Shown here piece after piece: positions 1-11,501 of a DNA stretch of 64,000 nucleotides. The DNA is from Microbacterium oleivorans (GTDB taxonomy: Bacteria; Actinomycetota; Actinomycetes; Actinomycetales; Microbacteriaceae), in contig NZ_JAMBOV010000001.1 in assembly GCF_023715745.1 (NCBI RefSeq), positions 310,001 through 374,000 of the forward strand, read 5' to 3'. Made by a program: the position numbers and the translations under genes. The stretch's first letter is position 1. Every line of letters starts with the position of its first letter. Under the pieces are notes generated by a model, which had not been told where the DNA came from, ran no database searches, and worked only from the letters and a program-made list of their open reading frames with translations.

Positions 1-1
1 G

Positions 2-1042
2 CCGATCGCGATCGCCGCGGGTAACGCGGTGGTGCTGAAGCCGAGTGAGAAGGACCCGTCGGCCGCGTTGTGGCTGGCCGAGTTGTGGGCGGAGGCGGGC
101 CTGCCGGCGGGGGTGTTCACGGTGTTGCAGGGCGACAAGCTCGCCGTGGACGGGTTGCTGCACTCCCCGGTGGTGCAGTCGATCTCGTTCGTCGGGTCCA
201 CTCCGATCGCTCAGTACATCTACGAGACCGCCTCCCGGAACGGGAAGCGGGTGCAGGCCCTCGGTGGGGCGAAGAACCACATGCTCGTCCTCCCCGACGC
301 CGACCTCGACCTCGTCGCCGACCAGGCCGTCAACGCCGGGTTCGGGGCGGCGGGGGAGCGGTGCATGGCCATCAGCGTGGTCCTGGCGGTCGAGCCGGTC
401 GCGGATGAGCTGATCGCGAAGGTCACCGAGCGCATCGCGAAGCTGCGCATCGGCAACGGCGCAGGTCAGGACGGCGTCGAGCCCGACATGGGACCGCTGA
501 TCACCGACGTCCACCGAGACAAGGTGGCCTCCTACGTCGACATCGCCGAGGCCGACGGGGCGACGGTCGTCGTCGACGGCCGCGGCTTCACGGTCGCCGG
601 CCACGAGGACGGGTTCTTCTTCGGCCCCACCCTCCTGGACCACGTCCCGACCACGTCGAAGGCGTACACGGAGGAGATCTTCGGACCCGTGCTGTCCGTC
701 GTCCGCGTCGCCAGCTACGACGAGGGCCTCGCCCTCATCAACTCGGGCGAGTTCGGCAACGGCACCGCCATCTTCACGAACGACGGCGGCGCCGCGCGCC
801 GGTTCCAGACCGAGGTGCAGGTCGGGATGATCGGGATCAACGTCCCCATCCCCGTCCCCGTTGCGTACCACTCGTTCGGCGGGTGGAAGAAGTCGCTGTT
901 CGGCGACGCGAAAGCGTACGGTGTCCACGGGTTCGACTTCTTCACCCGCGAGAAGGCGATCACCAGCCGCTGGCTCGACCCCGCCACACGCGCCTCCGGC
1001 GAACACGGCGGCATCAACCTCGGCTTCCCTCAGAACACCTGA
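2..1042 (+). CDS. mmsA: CoA-acylating methylmalonate-semialdehyde dehydrogenase, 5' end outside window
   Basis: This aldehyde dehydrogenase converts malonate or methylmalonate semialdehyde to acetyl-CoA or propionyl-CoA, the last step of inositol and valine breakdown, in the cytoplasm. The reading frame is open from base 2, so 346 residues of a roughly 500-residue family are visible and the N-terminal part lies upstream of the window. The catalytic cysteine sits in GAAGERCMA (codon 362-364), and the segment GGAKNHMLVLPDADLD is characteristic of the MmsA/IolA branch rather than other ALDHs. It is followed after 39 bases by iolB, which supports a role as IolA in the inositol operon. Family assignment is firm; the choice between IolA and a valine-specific MmsA rests on context. 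Confidence 0.93.
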   Translation, partial: PIAIAAGNAVVLKPSEKDPSAALWLAELWAEAGLPAGVFTVLQGDKLAVDGLLHSPVVQSISFVGSTPIAQYIYETASRNGKRVQALGGAKNHMLVLPDADLDLVADQAVNAGFGAAGERCMAISVVLAVEPVADELIAKVTERIAKLRIGNGAGQDGVEPDMGPLITDVHRDKVASYVDIAEADGATVVVDGRGFTVAGHEDGFFFGPTLLDHVPTTSKAYTEEIFGPVLSVVRVASYDEGLALINSGEFGNGTAIFTNDGGAARRFQTEVQVGMIGINVPIPVPVAYHSFGGWKKSLFGDAKAYGVHGFDFFTREKAITSRWLDPATRASGEHGGINLGFPQNT

Positions 1043-1081
1043 TCGCACGCCGCCGGGCGGCGGTCCTCCGAGAGCACGAAG

Positions 1082-1989
1082 ATGAGCATCGAGAACACCT
1101 GGTTCCACCGCCGCGGCGACCTCGCCGCGGACGGCTGGGAGAGCGTCGTCGGCCGTGACACCCCCGGCTGGCAGCACACGGGCATCCGCGTCGCGGACCT
1201 CGCGCAGGCCGACGTCGTCGAGCTGACCGAGACCGACGTCGAGCGCATCATCGTGCCGCTGGCGGGCTCGTTCCAGGTCGACCACGCCGAGGGGGGCGAT
1301 CGCGAGCGGACGACGCTGCGGGGCCGGCGGTCGGTCTTCGACGGCCCGACGGACGTGCTCTACCTGCCGGTCGGTCGCACGGCGACCCTCACGGGCCTCG
1401 GCCGCGTGGCCGTCGCGGAGGCCCCGGCATCCGTCCGTCACCCCTGGCGCCACATCGCCGCCGCGGAGACGCCGGTCGAGCTCCGCGGAGCAGGATCGTC
1501 GAGCCGTCAGGTGCACAACTTCGGGACGCCGCAGGCCCTGGATGCCGACCGCCTGATCGTCTGCGAGGTCATCACGCCCGCTGACAACTGGTCGTCGTAC
1601 CCGCCGCACAAGCACGACGAGCACGTCCCGGGACACGAGTCGCGCCTCGAGGAGATCTACTACTTCGAGTCCGCGCCGGTGGCAGGGTCCACGGCATCCC
1701 CCGACGGGGCGTTCGGCATGTTCAGCACCTACTCGTCGCCCGCCGGTGAGATCGACATCACCGCGATGGTGCGCACGGGAGACATCGCCCTCGTGCCCTA
1801 CGGGTACCACGGGCCCGCCGTCGCCGCGCCCGGGTACGACCTCTACTACCTGAACGTCATGGCCGGGCCCGACCCCGACCGGGCATGGCTCATCAGCGAC
1901 GACCCCGCCCACGCGTGGGTCCGTGACACCTGGGCGGATCAGGGCACCGATCCGCGACTCCCGTACCCGACCGAGGAAGGCCGATTCTG

Positions 1990-1990
<1 letters not shown>
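1082..1990 (+). CDS. iolB: 5-deoxy-glucuronate isomerase
   Basis: IolB isomerises 5-deoxy-D-glucuronate to 2-deoxy-5-keto-D-gluconate in the inositol pathway. The 302-residue length is normal for the family, and the two-cupin architecture is visible, with the metal-binding stretch PPHKHDEHVPGHESRLEEIYYFE in the second half (residues about 178-200) carrying clustered His and Glu. The ATG at 1082 is the only plausible start after the mmsA stop. The stop codon TGA shares its last base with the ATG of iolD, so the two are translationally coupled. Confidence 0.94.
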
Positions 1991-3911
<1,921 letters not shown>

Positions 3912-3915
<4 letters not shown>

Positions 3916-4829
3916 GGGCGACGGTCGCCGGCGCGCCCGTCAGCTTCGGTGTGTTCGAGCTGACCCCGGAGGGCGCCGAGACGATCTCGCCCGACGCGAT
4001 GATGGAGGTCCTCGCCGAGACGGACTACGCCGGGATCGACCTCGGGCCGCTCGGCTTCCTCGGTCAGGACGCGGCGCTGCGCGCCCGGCTCGAGCGCTTC
4101 GGCCTGGGCCTCGCCGGCGGCTGGGTGCAGCTGCCGTTCTCGGATGACGAGGCGTTCGCGGCGGCTCTTCCCGACCTGCGCGCCGCGCTCCGTCAGTTCT
4201 CGGTCGGCGCTGACGCGGGCACAGGCCCGTTGCCGCTGCCGACGCTCGCAGACGACGGGTCGTCGCTCCGCCGCGGTGCTCCCGGTCGCGGCGCCGAGGT
4301 CGACGCTCTCGACGCGGATGCCTGGGGCCGCCTGACCGACAACGTCGCCCGTGCCGCGCGCATCGTGCGGGACGCGGGTTTCGAGCCGACGTTCCACCAC
4401 CACGCGGGGACCTTCGTCGAGTCCCCCGACGAGATCGACCGCTTCCTCGCCGACACCGACGTCGACCTCACCCTCGACACCGGGCACCTGTTCATCGCCG
4501 GTGGTGACCCGCTCGCCGCCGTCGAGCGCTGGGGCGACCGCATCAACCACCTGCACCTCAAGGACGTCGACCTCGCCGCCCTGCGGCGAGTGCTGGCGGC
4601 CGGCGGCGGGATGCCGGAGGTCTGGTCGGGTGGATCCTTCGTCGCCTTCGGCCAGGGCGACATCGACCTCGGCGCCGTGATGTCCGCCCTCGATGCTCGC
4701 GGCTACGAGGGGTGGGTCGTCGTCGAGCAGGATGTCCTCAACGGACCCGACGTCGCGCTCGACGCCTTCGTCACGGCCCGCTCCGCCGACCAGATCACGA
4801 ACCGCGACGCGCTGCGCGCGTGGGTGTGA
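3912..4829 (+). CDS. iolE: IolE-like TIM-barrel isomerase/dehydratase
   Basis: This is an AP-endonuclease-2-type TIM barrel protein of the sugar-phosphate isomerase group. In this position it most likely dehydrates 2-keto-myo-inositol (inosose) to the diketone used by IolD. The 305 residues contain FHHHAGTF, DTGHLFIAGGDP, HLHLKDVD and VVVEQD, the usual strand ends that supply metal ligands and acid/base groups. I chose the ATG at 3912 because it overlaps the iolD stop (ATGA); the frame is open further upstream inside iolD. An IolH- or IolI-type isomerase of the same fold is the main alternative, so the symbol is less certain than the fold. Confidence 0.75.
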
Positions 4830-4861
4830 CCCTTCTCCCTCTCTTGACGAACAGGAACGAC

Positions 4862-5872
4862 ATGACCGCCACCCCCGTCCGCTTCGGACTCTTCGGCTCC
4901 GGACGCATCGGCCAGGTGCATGCCGCGAGCATCGCGGCATCCCCCGACGCCGAACTCGCGTGGATCGCCGACCCGTTCGTCGACGGCGCCGAGCGCCTCG
5001 CTGCGCAGTACGGCGGGAAGACGACGACCGACCCCGCCGAGGTGTTCGCCTCGGGCGAGGTCGACGCCGTGCTCGTCGCCTCGCCGACGCCCACGCACGT
5101 CGACCTGATCCACGCCGCGGTGGAGGCCGGCATCCCGGTCCTGTGCGAGAAGCCGATCGACCTCGACATCGACCGCGTCGAGGCGCTGCGCCCCGTCGTC
5201 GCCGCTGCCGGTGTGCCCGTCGCGCTCGGCTTCAACCGCCGCTTCGACCCCGGCTTCCACACCGCCCGGGCCCGGGTCGCGGCGGGCGAGATCGGCCGTC
5301 TCGAGCAGCTGACGATCATCAGCCGCGACCCCGCCGCCCCGCCGGCGGAGTACGTCGCCGTCTCGGGTGGGATCTTCCGCGACATGACGATCCACGACTT
5401 CGACATGGCACGCTACTTCCTGCCCGACATCGTCGCGGTGACCGCGTTCGGCACGACCACGTTCGACGAGGGTGCGCGCCGGCACGGCGACTTCGACACG
5501 ACCACGGCGATCCTCAAGTCGGCGTCCGGGGCGCTCGTCACGATCATCAACTCGCGGCACAGCACGACCGGCTACGACCAGCGCATCGAGGCGTACGGCA
5601 GCGACGGCGACCTGACCGTCGCCAACCAGGGCACGAGCCTCGTCAGTCTGTCGAACGCGAACGGTGTCGCGGCCGGTGCGCCGTTCGAGGCATCCATGGT
5701 CACCCGCTACACCCCCTCGTACCGCGCTGAGCTCGCGGAGTTCATCGCTCTCGTCCGTGGTGAGCAGTCCGCGAGCCCGACCTTCGACGACGGTCGCGCG
5801 GCACTGCTGCTCGCGAACGCGGCGCAGCGTTCGGCGACCGAGGGCGTGACGGTCGGGGTCGACCTCTCCTGA
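4862..5872 (+). CDS. iolG: Inositol 2-dehydrogenase, Gfo/Idh/MocA family
   Basis: The product oxidises myo-inositol to 2-keto-myo-inositol with NAD, the first step of the pathway. The 336 residues begin with the Rossmann stretch FGLFGSGRIGQVH. They carry the family EKP motif (LCEKPIDLDID, the lysine being the usual catalytic base) and the GGIFRDMTIHDFDMARYF segment, whose Asp and His complete the catalytic set in inositol dehydrogenases. An AGGA Shine-Dalgarno lies seven bases before the ATG at 4862. It is the last gene of the iol run and faces a hairpin terminator. A scyllo-inositol or related polyol specificity cannot be excluded. Confidence 0.88.
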   Translation: MTATPVRFGLFGSGRIGQVHAASIAASPDAELAWIADPFVDGAERLAAQYGGKTTTDPAEVFASGEVDAVLVASPTPTHVDLIHAAVEAGIPVLCEKPIDLDIDRVEALRPVVAAAGVPVALGFNRRFDPGFHTARARVAAGEIGRLEQLTIISRDPAAPPAEYVAVSGGIFRDMTIHDFDMARYFLPDIVAVTAFGTTTFDEGARRHGDFDTTTAILKSASGALVTIINSRHSTTGYDQRIEAYGSDGDLTVANQGTSLVSLSNANGVAAGAPFEASMVTRYTPSYRAELAEFIALVRGEQSASPTFDDGRAALLLANAAQRSATEGVTVGVDLS

Positions 5873-5879
5873 CCCGCGT

Positions 5880-5935
5880 CGAGGTCCCGCTCGGGCCGGC
5901 GATCCGCCGATCTTCCCCGGCCCGTCGGGACCTCG
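5880..5935. terminator. Two-part hairpin between convergent iolG and lacI-type gene
   Basis: A perfect 10-base inverted repeat (CGAGGTCCCG at 5880-5889 and its complement at 5926-5935) encloses a second perfect 7-base repeat (GGGCCGG 5893-5899 and CCGGCCC 5917-5923). Both arms lie in the 72-base gap between convergent stop codons, so the structure can end transcription from either side. There is no T-run, as is common in high-GC actinobacteria. Confidence 0.75.
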
Positions 5936-5944
5936 CCGTGTTGC

Positions 5945-6958
5945 TCAGTCCGCGCGCAGCGACGCCCGCGGACGGAATTCGAGCTCGAACGGCTCCACGG
6001 TCGTCTCGCCGGGGAGCGCGCCGCTGCGCGCGGCCTCCAGCGCGTGGACGAGGCGGCGCGCGGCGCGCAGGCCGGCCTCATGGGGACGCAGGTCGAGAGC
6101 GGCGATGGGCGGCAGCACGATCGGCATCGCCGCGCTGTCGGTGTATGAGACGAGCTGGATGTCGTCGGGAACGCTGCGCCCCAATTCCTGCAGCGCCGAC
6201 AGCACGCCCAGGGCCAGTCCGTCGGCGGCGCAGACGAACGCGTCCACATCCTCGACGGAGTCGAGGGCACGCGCGACGATCGCCTGAAGCTCCGCCGCCG
6301 AGGGGAATGAGGTGAGAAGCGTCACGCTGACCTGCATCCCGTCGGGCTGTTGCCAGCGCGCGGCGCCTTCGCGCACCTCGAGCGCCCAGGTCTGCGAGAT
6401 CTCGGGAACGAGGACGACGGCCGATCGTGCGCCGGCTCGCTGCAGCCGCTCCAGGATGTCGTGCGTCGCCCCGACATGATCCCCGCTGAGGGATGCCGTG
6501 GGTGCCGGCATCCCGTCCGGGACGCGCTCGGAGGTCACGACCGGCTTGCCCGAGGCGAGGATCGCCCGCGCCAGCGGGTCCCCGCCGACGACGTCCGACA
6601 TGACGAAGCCGTCGACGTGCAAGCCGCGGGCGCGGGCGGGGGAGAGGCTCTGCGGGACGAGGGACACGCTGAGTTCCTGCTCGTCTGCCGCCTCCACGAC
6701 GCCGAAGGCGAAGTTCATGTAGAAGTCCATGAACCGCAGGCTCGGCGGCAGCCACAGGCCGATGGTCCCGGCACGGGCCTTGCGCAGGTTGCTCGCGCCG
6801 CTGTTGGGGGAGAAGGCGAGGGATTCCGCGGCTTCCCGCACCCGACGACGCGTCTCCTCGGCGACGCGTCCACGCCCGGTCAGCGCGCGCGAGGCGGTCC
6901 CGACGGAGACGCCGGCCAGCTCCGCCACATGCTGCAGGGTCGCTGCCTTCGTCGCCAT
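5945..6958 (-). CDS. LacI-family transcriptional regulator
   Basis: The 337-residue protein has the LacI layout: an N-terminal helix-turn-helix and hinge (TLQHVAELAGVSVGTASRALTGRGRV, then about 20 residues to the hinge region) followed by a periplasmic-binding-protein-like effector domain. A GTG at 6970 is in frame, but it abuts the GGAGGAG Shine-Dalgarno; the ATG at 6958 is spaced 12 bases from it and is the better start. The gene converges on the inositol operon but diverges from the APC permease at 7115. A LacI-type palindrome sits in the shared upstream region, so the permease operon and itself are the likely targets. The effector is unknown. Confidence 0.92.
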   Translation of the reverse strand: MATKAATLQHVAELAGVSVGTASRALTGRGRVAEETRRRVREAAESLAFSPNSGASNLRKARAGTIGLWLPPSLRFMDFYMNFAFGVVEAADEQELSVSLVPQSLSPARARGLHVDGFVMSDVVGGDPLARAILASGKPVVTSERVPDGMPAPTASLSGDHVGATHDILERLQRAGARSAVVLVPEISQTWALEVREGAARWQQPDGMQVSVTLLTSFPSAAELQAIVARALDSVEDVDAFVCAADGLALGVLSALQELGRSVPDDIQLVSYTDSAAMPIVLPPIAALDLRPHEAGLRAARRLVHALEAARSGALPGETTVEPFELEFRPRASLRAD

Positions 6959-7017
6959 GATCGACCCCACTCTCCTCCGGCGATGATTTCCGCCGTGTTA
7001 CGACTGTACTCAGATTC

Positions 7018-7035
7018 TGCACAAACGATTGCGCA
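7018..7035. promoter_or_regulatory. Probable LacI-family operator
   Basis: The 18-base sequence TGCACAAACGATTGCGCA is an imperfect palindrome with 7 of 9 half-site positions matching and a central CG, the standard form of LacI/GalR-family operators. It lies between the divergent regulator (start 6958) and permease (start 7115), the expected place for auto- and operon control. Confidence 0.72.
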
Positions 7036-7114
7036 AGCGGTGGGGGAGGGTCCACACTGTCAGGCAACGCGGCGCCGGCCCGAGGCGCCCCACGGCATCG
7101 ACGGAGGAGTCGAC

Positions 7115-8584
7115 ATGACCGAACAGATGGTGCGTCCCGTGGAGGACTCGACGAGAGGAGCCCTCCAGCGGTCGGCGCTGGGGACGTGGGGTGTGGTCTT
7201 CATGGTCATCTCCGCCGCGGCGCCGCTGAGCGTGCTGGCCGGCATCGGACCGCTCGCCGTCCTCATCGGCGGACCGTCGGCACCCCTCGTGTACGCGATC
7301 GCCGGCGTCGTCCTCGCCGTCTTCGCGATCGGCTTCGTCTTCACCGCGCGGAACCTGAAGCCCATGGGCGGCTTCTACACGTACATCACCGCGGGGCTGG
7401 GTCGGAGCATCGGGCTGAGCGCCGGTGCCCTCGCCTGGGTTTCCTACAACCTGCTGCAGATCGGCCTCTGGGGTCTGTTCGGCGTCATGGCCGAGGGCAT
7501 GCTCGGCGCCGTCTTCGGCCTCAGCGTCCCCTGGTACGTCGCGGCGCTCATCGGCGTCGTCCTCGTCTTCGGTCTCGCGATCCTCGGCGTCGACGTCGGC
7601 GCGAAGGTCCTCGGCGTCCTGCTGACCCTCGAGACCGCGATGCTCGTCATCCTCGGCGTCGCGATCCTCACCCAGCGCGCCGGCCAGCTCGACCTCGGCA
7701 CCTTCGCCCCCGACAACGTGTTCACGCCCAGCATGCTCGCGATCCTCGGATTCGGATTCGCGGCCTTCATGGGCTTCGAGTCCACCGTGCTCTACCGCAA
7801 CGAGACGCGCGACCCGGAGAAGTCGATCCCCCGTGCGACGTACATCGCGGTCGCGTTCCTGGCGATCTTCTACGCCGCCACACTCTGGCTCGTGATCCAG
7901 GCCTTCGGCAGCGCCGATGTGGGGGCCGCCATCGCGGACGACCCGGCATCCTTCTTCTTCGTCGCGACCGGACGCTACGTCGGCGAGTGGGGGGTCTCGG
8001 TCATGTTCGTGCTGATCGTCTCGAGCATCTTCGCGGGGCAGCTGGCCTTCCACAACGCGATCAACCGCTACAGCTTCGCGCTCTCGCGCGACGGCATCCT
8101 GCCCGCCGCCTTCGCCCGCACCAACCGACGCGGCGCGCCGTGGTTCGCCGGGGTGCTGCAGTCGATCGTCGCCGCCGCCGTGGTGGTCGTCTTCGCCCTC
8201 CTGCAGCTCGACCCGCTGACGCAGCTGGTCATCCTCGTCAACTCCCCGGGCGTCTACGGCATCGTGACGCTGCAGCTGCTGGCCTCGATCGCGGTCGTCG
8301 CCTTCATCCTCCGCAATCGTTCCCTGCCGCGGAAGTGGTACGTCCTGCCGGCGGCGATCGTCTCGATCGTGCTGATGGCGGGCCTGTTGATCGTGCTCGT
8401 CGTCACGATCGACTATCTGACCGGTGGGGGGCCGACGATCAACGCGATCATCCTGGCGGTCGTGCCCCTGGTCGTGGTCGTGGGTCTCATCCTGGCGACT
8501 CTGCTGCGCAGACGAGACCCTGGACGATTCGACGCGATCGGGGGCGCCGTCCGCTCGGCTCACACGGCGGAGGTGAACGCATGA
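7115..8584 (+). CDS. APC-family amino acid/amine permease
   Basis: This 489-residue membrane protein has about 12 hydrophobic helices and the APC-superfamily pattern: an N-terminal GTWGVVFMVISAAAPLSVLAG helix, the GGFYTYI segment, and FGFAAFMGFESTVLYRNETRDPEKSIPRATY around the conserved Glu loop. It imports an amino acid or amine across the plasma membrane. The ATG at 7115 follows a GGAGGAG Shine-Dalgarno. It overlaps the amidohydrolase gene by ATGA, so transport and hydrolysis are coupled; the hydrolase substrate or its product is probably what is carried. The exact substrate cannot be read from sequence. Confidence 0.9.
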   Translation: MTEQMVRPVEDSTRGALQRSALGTWGVVFMVISAAAPLSVLAGIGPLAVLIGGPSAPLVYAIAGVVLAVFAIGFVFTARNLKPMGGFYTYITAGLGRSIGLSAGALAWVSYNLLQIGLWGLFGVMAEGMLGAVFGLSVPWYVAALIGVVLVFGLAILGVDVGAKVLGVLLTLETAMLVILGVAILTQRAGQLDLGTFAPDNVFTPSMLAILGFGFAAFMGFESTVLYRNETRDPEKSIPRATYIAVAFLAIFYAATLWLVIQAFGSADVGAAIADDPASFFFVATGRYVGEWGVSVMFVLIVSSIFAGQLAFHNAINRYSFALSRDGILPAAFARTNRRGAPWFAGVLQSIVAAAVVVVFALLQLDPLTQLVILVNSPGVYGIVTLQLLASIAVVAFILRNRSLPRKWYVLPAAIVSIVLMAGLLIVLVVTIDYLTGGGPTINAIILAVVPLVVVVGLILATLLRRRDPGRFDAIGGAVRSAHTAEVNA

Positions 8585-10185
8585 GCGCCGATCGCATCGC
8601 CGACACCGTGATCCGCGGCGGTCGCGTCATCACGATGACCGACGGGGCAGGCGCCCCGGACGCCCTTGCGATCACGGCGGGACGCATCGCCGCCGTCGGT
8701 ACCCGGGACGAGGTTGACGCGTGGATCGGACCCGACACCCGCGTCATCGACCTCGGCGACGGCACGATCCTGCCGGGTTTCGTCGACTGCCACATCCACC
8801 CGGTGTTCGGGATGGGTCTCACCCGCGGCGCCGACCTCACGCGCTGCCGCTCGCTCGAGGACGTCACCGCCGTGCTGACGGCTGAGCTCGAGCGACTCGG
8901 GGACGCGGATTGGCTGCTGGGGTGGGGCCTCGAACCTAACGTCTTCCCCGACGAGGTGAACAACGCCTTCCTCGACGATCTCGTCGGAGACCGACCCGCA
9001 TTCCTGCGCTTCTTCGACGCCCACGCGGCGTTGGCGTCGTCCTCCGCCCTCGCGCTGGCCGGGGTCCGCGGCGATGAGACCTTCCCCGACTCGTCGCGTG
9101 TGGCGAAGGATGCCGCAGGTCGCCCGACCGGCGCACTGCTCGAAGTGCAGGCGGTCGGACTCGTCGAGCGTGTCCTGCCCGAGCTCAGCTTCGACGAGCG
9201 CGTCGAGGGGCTCTACGGCATCCTGCGGTACATGGCGGAGGCCGGTTTCACCGCCGGGCAGGTGCAGGACCTCGCGCCCGACGCGATCGCGCTGCTGACG
9301 GCGATCGAAGCCACGCGCGATCTCCCCATCAGGTTGCGCATGTCGCCGTGGTTCGAGCCCGGCACCGACCTCGCCGACGTGCAGCGGCTCGTCGAACTGC
9401 AGGGCATCAGCGGTCGCGACTGGACGGTGCGCGGAGTCAAGACGATGATCGACGGCACGATCGACAACGGCACCGCCTGGCTCGAGCACCCGGACCTGTT
9501 CGGCGAATCGACCGCGTCCCTCTGGCTGCGTCCCGAGGAGTACCCCATCGCGTTGGCTGCGCTGGACGCGCACGGCATCCCCACCACGACGCACGCCATC
9601 GGCGACGCGGGCATCGCATTCGTCGCCCGCGCGATCGCCGCGCTCCCCGAGCGCACGGCGACACATCGCGTCGAGCACATCGAGGTGCTCCCCGACGACA
9701 TCCTCGACGTCTTCGCCACCCACGGGATCGCGGCGAGCATGCAGCCCACCCACTGCACCCTCTTCGTCCGGCCGGACGGGTCCGACAACTGGTCGCGGCG
9801 CCTGGGTGTCGAACGCGCGGCCCTCGGCTGGCGGACGGGCGACCTCGTCCGCGCGGGCGTCCCCCTCGCTCTGGGGTCGGACTGGCCGGTCGCCCCGGCT
9901 GACGCTCCCGGCATCCTCGCCGACGCCCAGCTGCGCAGGCCGCACGACGATCCCGACGCGCCCACCGTGGGCGGCGAGCAGGGGATCTCGGCACTCGACG
10001 CGGTGCGCGGCTTCACGACGCAGGCGTATGCGACGATCGGTGAGACCGGAGGCACGCTCGAGGTCGGCGCGCTCGCCGACATCACAGCGCTCGATCTCGA
10101 CCCGCTGACCACCCCCGCAGAGCGGATCGGAGACGCGAAGGTACTGCTGACGGTCGTCGGCGGACGGGTGGTCGTCGGAGAGTGA
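8581..10185 (+). CDS. YtcJ/NfdA-like amidohydrolase (amidohydrolase family 3), copy 1
   Basis: The 534 residues form a metal-dependent amidohydrolase of the YtcJ group, whose characterised relative NfdA deformylates N-substituted formamides. Visible metal-site elements are DCHIHP near residue 78, the lysine segment VKTMIDGTIDNGTAWLE, THAIGDAG, HRVEHIE and LGSDWPV. The start at 8581 overlaps the permease stop. A second paralogue (24231) shares the DNG(T/S)AWLE block closely, and a third (25868) is more divergent. The substrate is probably an amide or N-acyl amine taken up by the adjacent permease; that is inference from the family and the neighbours. Confidence 0.88.
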   Translation: MSADRIADTVIRGGRVITMTDGAGAPDALAITAGRIAAVGTRDEVDAWIGPDTRVIDLGDGTILPGFVDCHIHPVFGMGLTRGADLTRCRSLEDVTAVLTAELERLGDADWLLGWGLEPNVFPDEVNNAFLDDLVGDRPAFLRFFDAHAALASSSALALAGVRGDETFPDSSRVAKDAAGRPTGALLEVQAVGLVERVLPELSFDERVEGLYGILRYMAEAGFTAGQVQDLAPDAIALLTAIEATRDLPIRLRMSPWFEPGTDLADVQRLVELQGISGRDWTVRGVKTMIDGTIDNGTAWLEHPDLFGESTASLWLRPEEYPIALAALDAHGIPTTTHAIGDAGIAFVARAIAALPERTATHRVEHIEVLPDDILDVFATHGIAASMQPTHCTLFVRPDGSDNWSRRLGVERAALGWRTGDLVRAGVPLALGSDWPVAPADAPGILADAQLRRPHDDPDAPTVGGEQGISALDAVRGFTTQAYATIGETGGTLEVGALADITALDLDPLTTPAERIGDAKVLLTVVGGRVVVGE

Positions 10186-10250
10186 ACAGCGCGGGGCACT
10201 CAGCCCCGTGGACCGTGCCCGGCGACGATGCCGGGCGGAAGGGAGAGGCG

Positions 10251-11501
10251 ATGCGCATCGCCATCATCGGCGCGGGGATCGGCGGACTCGCCGCGGCGCT
10301 GAGCCTGCACGACGCGGGATTCCGCGACATCCGCATCCTGGAGCGCGCCTCCGAGATCCGCGGCCTCGGGGTCGGCATCAACCTGCTGCCCCACGCCATG
10401 CGGGAGCTCAGCGAGCTCGGTCTCGCGGCGCGCATCGAGGCGATCGGGGTGGCGCCTCGCGCCCTGTCCTATCGCAATCACCTGGGCCAGGAGATCTGGA
10501 CGGAGCCGCGCGGGACCGCGGCCGGGTACGCCTGGCCGCAGCTGTCCGTCCACCGCGGACGGCTGCAGCTCGAGCTCCGCGACGCGGTGCAGGAGCGTCT
10601 CGGTGACGTCGTCGAGCTGGACCGCCGCGTCGTCGACGTGCAGACCACCGCGGATGCGGCATCCGTGGTCATCGAGCGGGGCACCGGCGCCGAGACGATC
10701 GAGGCCGACGTCGTCATCGCGGCCGACGGCATCCATTCGGCGGTGCGGCGGCTGCGGCACCCCGCCGATCCCGGACCGCAGTGGAGCGGGGTGACGCTCT
10801 GGCGGGGGACGGCGCGTGCCATCCCGTTCCTCGACGGCGCGACGATGATCATGGCGGGGGACGCCGATCAGCGGTTCGTCGCATACCCGATCGAGCCGGC
10901 GGACGCGGACGGCCTCGCGCGCATCAACGTCATCGCCGAGCTGCGCGAGGCGGGCACGGCGGGTGCGGATTGGAACAGGTCCGTTCCCGCAGGGCCGATT
11001 GTCGAACGATTCCGCGACTGGCGGTTCGACTGGCTCGATGTCCCGGGCCTCATCGCGGGTTGCGACGAGCTGCTCGAGTACCCGATGGTGGATCTCGATC
11101 CCATCGAGCGGTGGTCCGAGGGGCGACTGACGCTGCTGGGGGATGCCGCCCACGCGATGTACCCGCAGGGGTCCAACGGCGCCTCGCAGGCCATCATCGA
11201 CGGCCGTGTTCTCGCGATGAACCTCGCCACCGAGACCGACCCGGTCCGCGCGCTCGCCGCCTACGAACGCGACCGACGACCCGCGATGACCGCGCTGCTC
11301 GAGAGCAACCGTGGCGGCGGTCCGGAACGCGTGATGAGGCTCGCCGCCGCCCGAGCGCCGCAGGGGTTCGAACGCATCGAGGACGTCATCCCGTATGAGG
11401 AGCTCGTCGAGGTCGCGACATCGTTCAAAAAAGCGGCGGGATTCGATCCTGAACAGCTGCGCGAACGTCCCTCCTACAGTCGGTCGGAAGCCGTTCGATG
11501 A
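10251..11501 (+). CDS. FAD-dependent monooxygenase, salicylate-hydroxylase-like
   Basis: A 416-residue class A flavoprotein monooxygenase. It has the dinucleotide motif IIGAGIGGLAAALSL at residues 5-19 and the FAD-ribityl motif GDAAHAMYPQGSNGASQAI in the C-terminal half, as in aromatic hydroxylases that use NAD(P)H and oxygen. An upstream GTG at 10182 is in frame, but the ATG at 10251 has a GGGAGAGG ribosome site and matches the usual N-terminus. It overlaps the DUF3237 gene by ATGA, so the two are likely partners. Its place behind a permease and amidohydrolase suggests an aromatic or heteroaromatic substrate, but this is not shown. Confidence 0.88.
   Translation: MRIAIIGAGIGGLAAALSLHDAGFRDIRILERASEIRGLGVGINLLPHAMRELSELGLAARIEAIGVAPRALSYRNHLGQEIWTEPRGTAAGYAWPQLSVHRGRLQLELRDAVQERLGDVVELDRRVVDVQTTADAASVVIERGTGAETIEADVVIAADGIHSAVRRLRHPADPGPQWSGVTLWRGTARAIPFLDGATMIMAGDADQRFVAYPIEPADADGLARINVIAELREAGTAGADWNRSVPAGPIVERFRDWRFDWLDVPGLIAGCDELLEYPMVDLDPIERWSEGRLTLLGDAAHAMYPQGSNGASQAIIDGRVLAMNLATETDPVRALAAYERDRRPAMTALLESNRGGGPERVMRLAAARAPQGFERIEDVIPYEELVEVATSFKKAAGFDPEQLRERPSYSRSEAVR

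Noticed and set aside
6959..6970. GTG at 6970 as start of the LacI-type gene.
   Set aside because: It touches the GGAGGAG ribosome site, while the ATG at 6958 has usable spacing and gives the normal LacI N-terminus.
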